NCBI GenBank assembly: GCA_947467405.1
Contig: CANIIN010000183.1
Coordinates: 1 to 6,093 of the forward strand
Direction: 5' to 3'
Source: Betaproteobacteria bacterium
Lineage (GTDB): Bacteria > Pseudomonadota > Gammaproteobacteria > Burkholderiales > SG8-39
Length of the DNA stretch: 6,093 nucleotides
How positions within the stretch are numbered: the stretch's first letter is position 1; each line of letters opens with the position of its first letter. The translations under genes and the position numbers were made by a program. Below, in pieces: positions 1 through 6,093 of this stretch. The notes under the pieces were generated by a model. That model worked only from the letters and a program-made list of their open reading frames with translations, had not been told where the DNA came from and searched no databases.

Positions 1-1
1 A

Positions 2-397
2 GTGCCCTTCCAGTCGGCGACCTCCAGCGGTGCCACATCGGTATCGTTCCGCAAGGCGGCATTGTCCCTGCGTGTCAAACCGCAGATCACGCCTGACGGC
101 AACATCATGATGGATCTCGACGTGAACAAGGACTCGGTCGGCGACATTCTCGCCTCCGGTGCCACCATCAACACTAACCACGTCAAGACCAACGTTCTGG
201 TCGAGAACGGCGGTACGGTGGTGATCGGCGGCATCTATACGCAGACGGTCAACAATACGACAACGAAGGTGCCGATGTTCGGCGACCTCCCGGTGGTCGG
301 ACAGTTGTTCCGCAACACGGCCCGTTCGGATCAGAAACGCGAGTTGTTGATCTTTATTACGCCGCGCCTGGTGCAGGACACGGTCGGCCAGCGCTGA
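2..397 (+). CDS. pilQ: PilQ, type IV pilus outer-membrane secretin (C-terminal end, 5' partial)
   Basis: PilQ forms the multimeric outer-membrane channel through which the type IV pilus passes. Only the last 131 codons are in the window, which is the end of the secretin domain that builds the beta-barrel. Hallmarks are VPFQSATSSGATSVSF at the first residues, LRVKPQITPDG around residues 23-33, the VENGGTVVIGGIY block around residues 67-79, KVPMFGDLPVVGQLF around 89-103, and the terminal KRELLIFITPRLV block. The GTG at position 2 is the Val of the secretin VPFQ motif and not a start; the frame is open to the window edge. PilQ proteins are usually about 700 residues, so most of the gene lies upstream, probably after pilMNOP. 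The frame ends at TGA 395-397, followed 16 bases later by a strong terminator, so it is probably the last gene of its transcription unit. A related secretin such as GspD is less likely because of the aroK-aroB neighbours and the closely PilQ-like C-terminus. Confidence 0.95.
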   Translation: MPFQSATSSGATSVSFRKAALSLRVKPQITPDGNIMMDLDVNKDSVGDILASGATINTNHVKTNVLVENGGTVVIGGIYTQTVNNTTTKVPMFGDLPVVGQLFRNTARSDQKRELLIFITPRLVQDTVGQR

Positions 398-413
398 ACA
401 TTCAAGTGACACG

Positions 414-439
414 AAAAGGCCGCCGTCGGGCGGCCTTTT
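414..439 (+). terminator. Rho-independent terminator after pilQ
   Basis: The arms AAAAGGCCGCC (414-424) and GGCGGCCTTTT (429-439) are perfectly complementary over 11 base pairs around a GTCG tetraloop. The GC-rich core is followed by a run of four T on the + strand and preceded by four A, so the element could also stop transcription on the - strand. It starts 16 bases after the pilQ stop codon. Its strength implies that aroK needs its own promoter downstream. Confidence 0.9.
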
Positions 440-461
440 CATTTGTGCGAACCACTCCAAG

Positions 462-490
462 GCGACCAACGTGGGTAGGGTTGTTAAAAT
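462..490 (+). promoter_or_regulatory. Candidate sigma-70 promoter for aroK-aroB
   Basis: TAAAAT at 485-490 matches the -10 consensus at five of six positions. The hexamer 17 bases upstream, GCGACC at 462-467, matches the -35 consensus at only three (GAC). A promoter is expected here because the terminator at 414-439 isolates the aro genes from pilQ. Transcription would begin near 497, almost at the aroK start codon, leaving little or no leader. This is inferred from sequence only, and the weak -35 keeps confidence low. Confidence 0.4.
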
Positions 491-496
491 GCCAAG

Positions 497-1030
497 GTGA
501 AATCGCAAACCAACATATTCCTGATCGGCATGCCGGGCGCGGGCAAGACCACCGTCGGCCGGGCCCTGGCGCGCCGCATGGCGAAGACATTCCACGATTC
601 CGATCATGAAATCGAGGCGCGTACCGGCGTTGCCGTGCGCGTGATTTTCGAAATCGAAGGCGAGCCGGGATTTCGCAAGCGCGAGTCCGAGACCATCGAT
701 CGCATGACTCAAATGGAAAACGTCGTGCTGGCCACCGGCGGTGGAGCCATACTGGATCCCGCCAACCGCGAGTGCCTGAAATCCCGAGGGTTCGTGGTCT
801 ATCTGCATGCCCAGCCGCGCGAGTTGTGGCATCGCACGCGTCGTGACAACGCACGCCCCTTGTTGCAGGGCGCCGATCCGCGCACTCGCCTCGAGCAGCT
901 CTATGCCGTGCGCGATCCGTTGTATCGGGATATGGCGGATCTGATTGTCGATACCGGCAGGCAAAGCGCCAACTCGCTCGTCACCGAACTCATTCCCCAG
1001 ATAGAGAAAACATGCGGACAATCGGCGTAG
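497..1030 (+). CDS. aroK: Shikimate kinase
   Basis: This cytoplasmic enzyme transfers phosphate from ATP to the 3-hydroxyl of shikimate, the fifth step of the shikimate pathway. The 177-residue protein has the typical length and all expected motifs: Walker A GMPGAGKT at residues 11-18, the DSD pair (D34, D36) that binds magnesium and shikimate, R60 in the FRKRE shikimate-binding segment, the glycine-rich GGG at 81-83, the lid arginine R120 in RPLL, and R139 in RDPLY. The GTG start at 497 is bounded: an in-frame TAA lies at 485-487, and the next in-frame ATG (530) would remove the first beta strand and start inside the Walker A loop. There is no convincing Shine-Dalgarno sequence before the GTG, which is unusual (see findings). 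The 3' end overlaps aroB by 19 bases, indicating an operon. The symbol aroK is used because of the pilQ-aroK-aroB context; aroL is the paralogue name in enteric bacteria. Confidence 0.97.
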   Translation: MKSQTNIFLIGMPGAGKTTVGRALARRMAKTFHDSDHEIEARTGVAVRVIFEIEGEPGFRKRESETIDRMTQMENVVLATGGGAILDPANRECLKSRGFVVYLHAQPRELWHRTRRDNARPLLQGADPRTRLEQLYAVRDPLYRDMADLIVDTGRQSANSLVTELIPQIEKTCGQSA

Positions 1031-2100
1031 ACCTCGGCGACAGAAGCTATCCGATCCATGTCGGGCCGCAGTTGATCAGTGACGCCAGTCTCATTGCGCC
1101 TCTGCTGGCGCAGAAGCGCGTTGCGATCGTGACCAATACGACCATCGCGCCGCTGTACCTGGACAGGCTGACCGCACAACTTCAGGCGGCGGGCATACAG
1201 GTGATATGCATCGTTTTGCCGGACGGCGAGCAATACAAGACCTGGCAGACGCTGAACAGCATCTTCGACGCGCTCATCGCCAACCGCTGCGAACGCCGTA
1301 CCACGCTCATCGCGCTCGGTGGCGGAGTGATCGGTGATTTGACCGGATTCGCTGCCGCTACCTGGCAGCGCGGGGCGCCCTTCATCCAGATTCCCACCAC
1401 GCTTTTGGCGCAGGTGGATTCGTCGGTCGGCGGCAAGACGGCCATCAACCATCCCGGCGGCAAGAACATGATCGGGGCGTTCTATCAGCCCCGCGCGGTG
1501 CTGGCCGATCTTGATTCGCTGAAGACGCTGCCGGAGCGGGAACTCAAGGCGGGCCTCGCCGAAGTGATCAAGTACGGTTTCATCCGTGACGCCGCGTTCC
1601 TGGCCTGGATCGAGGACAACGTCGACAAGCTGCTGGCACGCGACCTCACAGCGCTCGAGCACGCCGTGGTGCGGTCGTGCGAAATCAAGGCTGAAATCGT
1701 CGCCCTGGACGAGCGCGAGGACGACATCCGTGCAGTCCTCAACTTCGGCCATACCTTCGGCCATGCCATCGAGGCCGGTCTGGGCTACGGGGAGTGGCTG
1801 CATGGCGAAGCCATCGCCGCCGGCATGGTCATGGCCGTCGACCTGTCGGTTCGCCTCGGCATGCTGGCGGCGAAGGAATCGGAGCGCGTCAAGCGGCTCA
1901 TGCAGCGCGCGGGACTACCTGTCGTCGGGCCCGTTCTGCCCGGTTCCCGCTACGTGGACCTGATGAGCGTCGACAAGAAGGTCAAGGACGGGGCGCTGCG
2001 TTTCATCGTGCTGGAGTCCATCGGCGCGGCGAAAATCCGATCCGACGTGCCGGCCGATACCGTGTTGGCCACCTTGAAGGCCTGTACGTCGGCCGCTTGA
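1012..2100 (+). CDS. aroB: 3-dehydroquinate synthase
   Basis: AroB converts 3-deoxy-D-arabino-heptulosonate 7-phosphate into 3-dehydroquinate, the second step of the shikimate pathway, using NAD and a divalent metal in the cytoplasm. The 362-residue length is standard. The N-terminal NAD-binding half shows PDGEQYKT at residues 70-77, GGGVIGDLTGF at 103-113 and the long block from IPTTLLAQVDSSVGGKT (127-143) to NHPGGKNMIG (146-155). The C-terminal helical half carries the metal ligands E184 (GLAEVIKYG), H247 (NFGHTFGH) and H264 (WLHGEA), at the same numbers as in the E. coli enzyme. The ATG at 1012 lies inside the end of aroK and gives the family-typical start MRTIGVDLGDRSYPIHVG. Only a weak GAG (1004-1006) precedes it, so translation is probably coupled to aroK. 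No residue loss or frame disruption is visible. Confidence 0.98.
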   Translation: MRTIGVDLGDRSYPIHVGPQLISDASLIAPLLAQKRVAIVTNTTIAPLYLDRLTAQLQAAGIQVICIVLPDGEQYKTWQTLNSIFDALIANRCERRTTLIALGGGVIGDLTGFAAATWQRGAPFIQIPTTLLAQVDSSVGGKTAINHPGGKNMIGAFYQPRAVLADLDSLKTLPERELKAGLAEVIKYGFIRDAAFLAWIEDNVDKLLARDLTALEHAVVRSCEIKAEIVALDEREDDIRAVLNFGHTFGHAIEAGLGYGEWLHGEAIAAGMVMAVDLSVRLGMLAAKESERVKRLMQRAGLPVVGPVLPGSRYVDLMSVDKKVKDGALRFIVLESIGAAKIRSDVPADTVLATLKACTSAA

Positions 2101-2176
2101 TACGTCGCTTGACAGCCTTGCCGGCCCCGGCCACCAGCGGGCCGAAATTGCTGCTCCGCAACGTTTCGCTAAGCGC

Positions 2177-2205
2177 TTGAAGCCGTTGGGGTTCGCGGGT
2201 ACACT
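2177..2205 (+). promoter_or_regulatory. Candidate sigma-70 promoter for gltB
   Basis: TTGAAG (2177-2182) and TACACT (2200-2205) are separated by exactly 17 bases and match the -35 and -10 consensus at four of six positions each, including the most conserved TTG and the TA...T of the -10. Transcription would start at about 2212, giving a leader of roughly 137 bases before gltB. The heptamer TTCGCGG occurs on each side of the -10 box (2192-2198 and 2205-2211). This is the best promoter-like pair I found in the aroB-gltB gap. Confidence 0.5.
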
Positions 2206-2222
2206 TCGCGGTTCCCCTGAAG

Positions 2223-2275
2223 GTTCCACACCCCGCCAAACTTGGGTAAATCGGGACAGGCGACGAGTGTGGAAT
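2223..2275 (+). promoter_or_regulatory. Long-range stem in the gltB leader RNA
   Basis: TTCCACAC at 2224-2231 is perfectly complementary to GTGTGGAA at 2267-2274, and a G-U pair (2223 with 2275) extends this to nine pairs. Inside it, CGCC (2234-2237) can pair with GGCG (2259-2262), leaving a 21-base apical loop. No T run follows, so it is not an intrinsic terminator. It does not match a riboswitch class that I recognise. The 3' arm ends on the first base of the candidate leader ORF start codon. Whether it is a regulatory structure is inferred from pairing alone. Confidence 0.35.
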
Positions 2276-2339
2276 GATGAACTTGGCAGAATTTGCCGAC
2301 CGGCCTTGTCCGGATGGCAGTCGAGCCAGCGAGCCGTGA
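2274..2339 (+). other. Candidate leader ORF (21 codons) upstream of gltB
   Basis: An open frame begins with tandem ATG codons at 2274 and 2277 and ends at TGA 2337-2339, encoding MMNLAEFADRPCPDGSRASE plus a final Pro. It is in the same frame as gltB, with only the TGA and three codons between it and the gltB GTG. Its stop codon overlaps the gltB Shine-Dalgarno sequence, which would suit termination-reinitiation coupling. Against it: there is only a weak GAG (2265-2267) as ribosome binding site, no run of a regulatory amino acid such as Glu or Gln, and a frame of this length is common by chance. I do not recognise the peptide. It could also be the relic of a longer GltB propeptide. Confidence 0.22.
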
Positions 2340-2343
2340 GGTG
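2338..2343 (+). promoter_or_regulatory. Ribosome binding site of gltB
   Basis: GAGGTG is a six-base match to the Shine-Dalgarno consensus and lies five bases before the GTG at 2349. This supports that non-ATG start. The site overlaps the last two bases of the in-frame TGA at 2337-2339, which also sets the upstream limit for the gltB start. Confidence 0.8.
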
Positions 2344-2348
2344 GTACC

Positions 2349-6093
<3,745 letters not shown>

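Noticed and set aside
402..854. 150-codon - strand frame opposite the terminator and aroK
   Set aside because: It runs through the intrinsic terminator and the conserved aroK P-loop region. Its translation is rich in Arg, Cys and Trp, as expected of a shadow frame.
901..1803. 300-codon - strand frame opposite aroK and aroB
   Set aside because: It is codon-aligned antisense to aroB, which is a complete, motif-perfect gene. It has no recognisable motif and no independent context.
2109..2137. Perfect TTGACA -35 hexamer just after aroB
   Set aside because: No acceptable -10 box lies 16-18 bases downstream; the sequence there is GC-rich (CCACCA, CACCAG). The TTGAAG/TACACT pair at 2177-2205 is better.
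2120..2144. GC-rich inverted repeats after aroB as a terminator
   Set aside because: Only 4-5 base-pair stems form, with several competing pairings, and no T run follows. Termination after aroB is possible but not supported by this sequence.

Overview
The window reads as an ordinary chromosomal housekeeping segment from a GC-rich proteobacterium, most likely a betaproteobacterium. The evidence is the gene order (end of pilQ, then aroK, aroB and gltB, all on the + strand) and the protein sequences. A pil cluster followed by aroK-aroB is a known proteobacterial arrangement, and the GltB and AroK sequences look betaproteobacterial to me. I cannot name the genus. I see no mobile element, CRISPR array, tRNA, rRNA or sign of recent transfer.

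Layout: positions 2-397 are the last 131 codons of PilQ, the outer-membrane secretin of type IV pili. A very strong intrinsic terminator (414-439) follows. It separates the pilus genes from aroK (497-1030, shikimate kinase) and aroB (1012-2100, 3-dehydroquinate synthase), which overlap by 19 bases and are probably cotranscribed and translationally coupled. A 248-base gap (2101-2348) holds a candidate sigma-70 promoter and a leader of about 137 bases. The leader contains a long-range stem and a 21-codon open frame that stops 9 bases before gltB. From 2349 to the window end lies the first 1248 codons of gltB, the large subunit of NADPH-dependent glutamate synthase. The rest of gltB, and probably gltD, lie outside.

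Function: AroB makes 3-dehydroquinate and AroK phosphorylates shikimate later in the same pathway, supplying chorismate for aromatic amino acids, folate and quinones. GltB hydrolyses glutamine, channels the ammonia to 2-oxoglutarate and, with GltD supplying electrons from NADPH, forms glutamate. PilQ is functionally unrelated and is a neighbour through conserved gene order.

No clearly new system is visible. The parts worth a second look are the gltB leader, the initiation of aroK (no good ribosome binding site, with a -10 box that would make the message almost leaderless), and the absence of the dGTPase-like gene that several betaproteobacteria carry between aroB and gltB.
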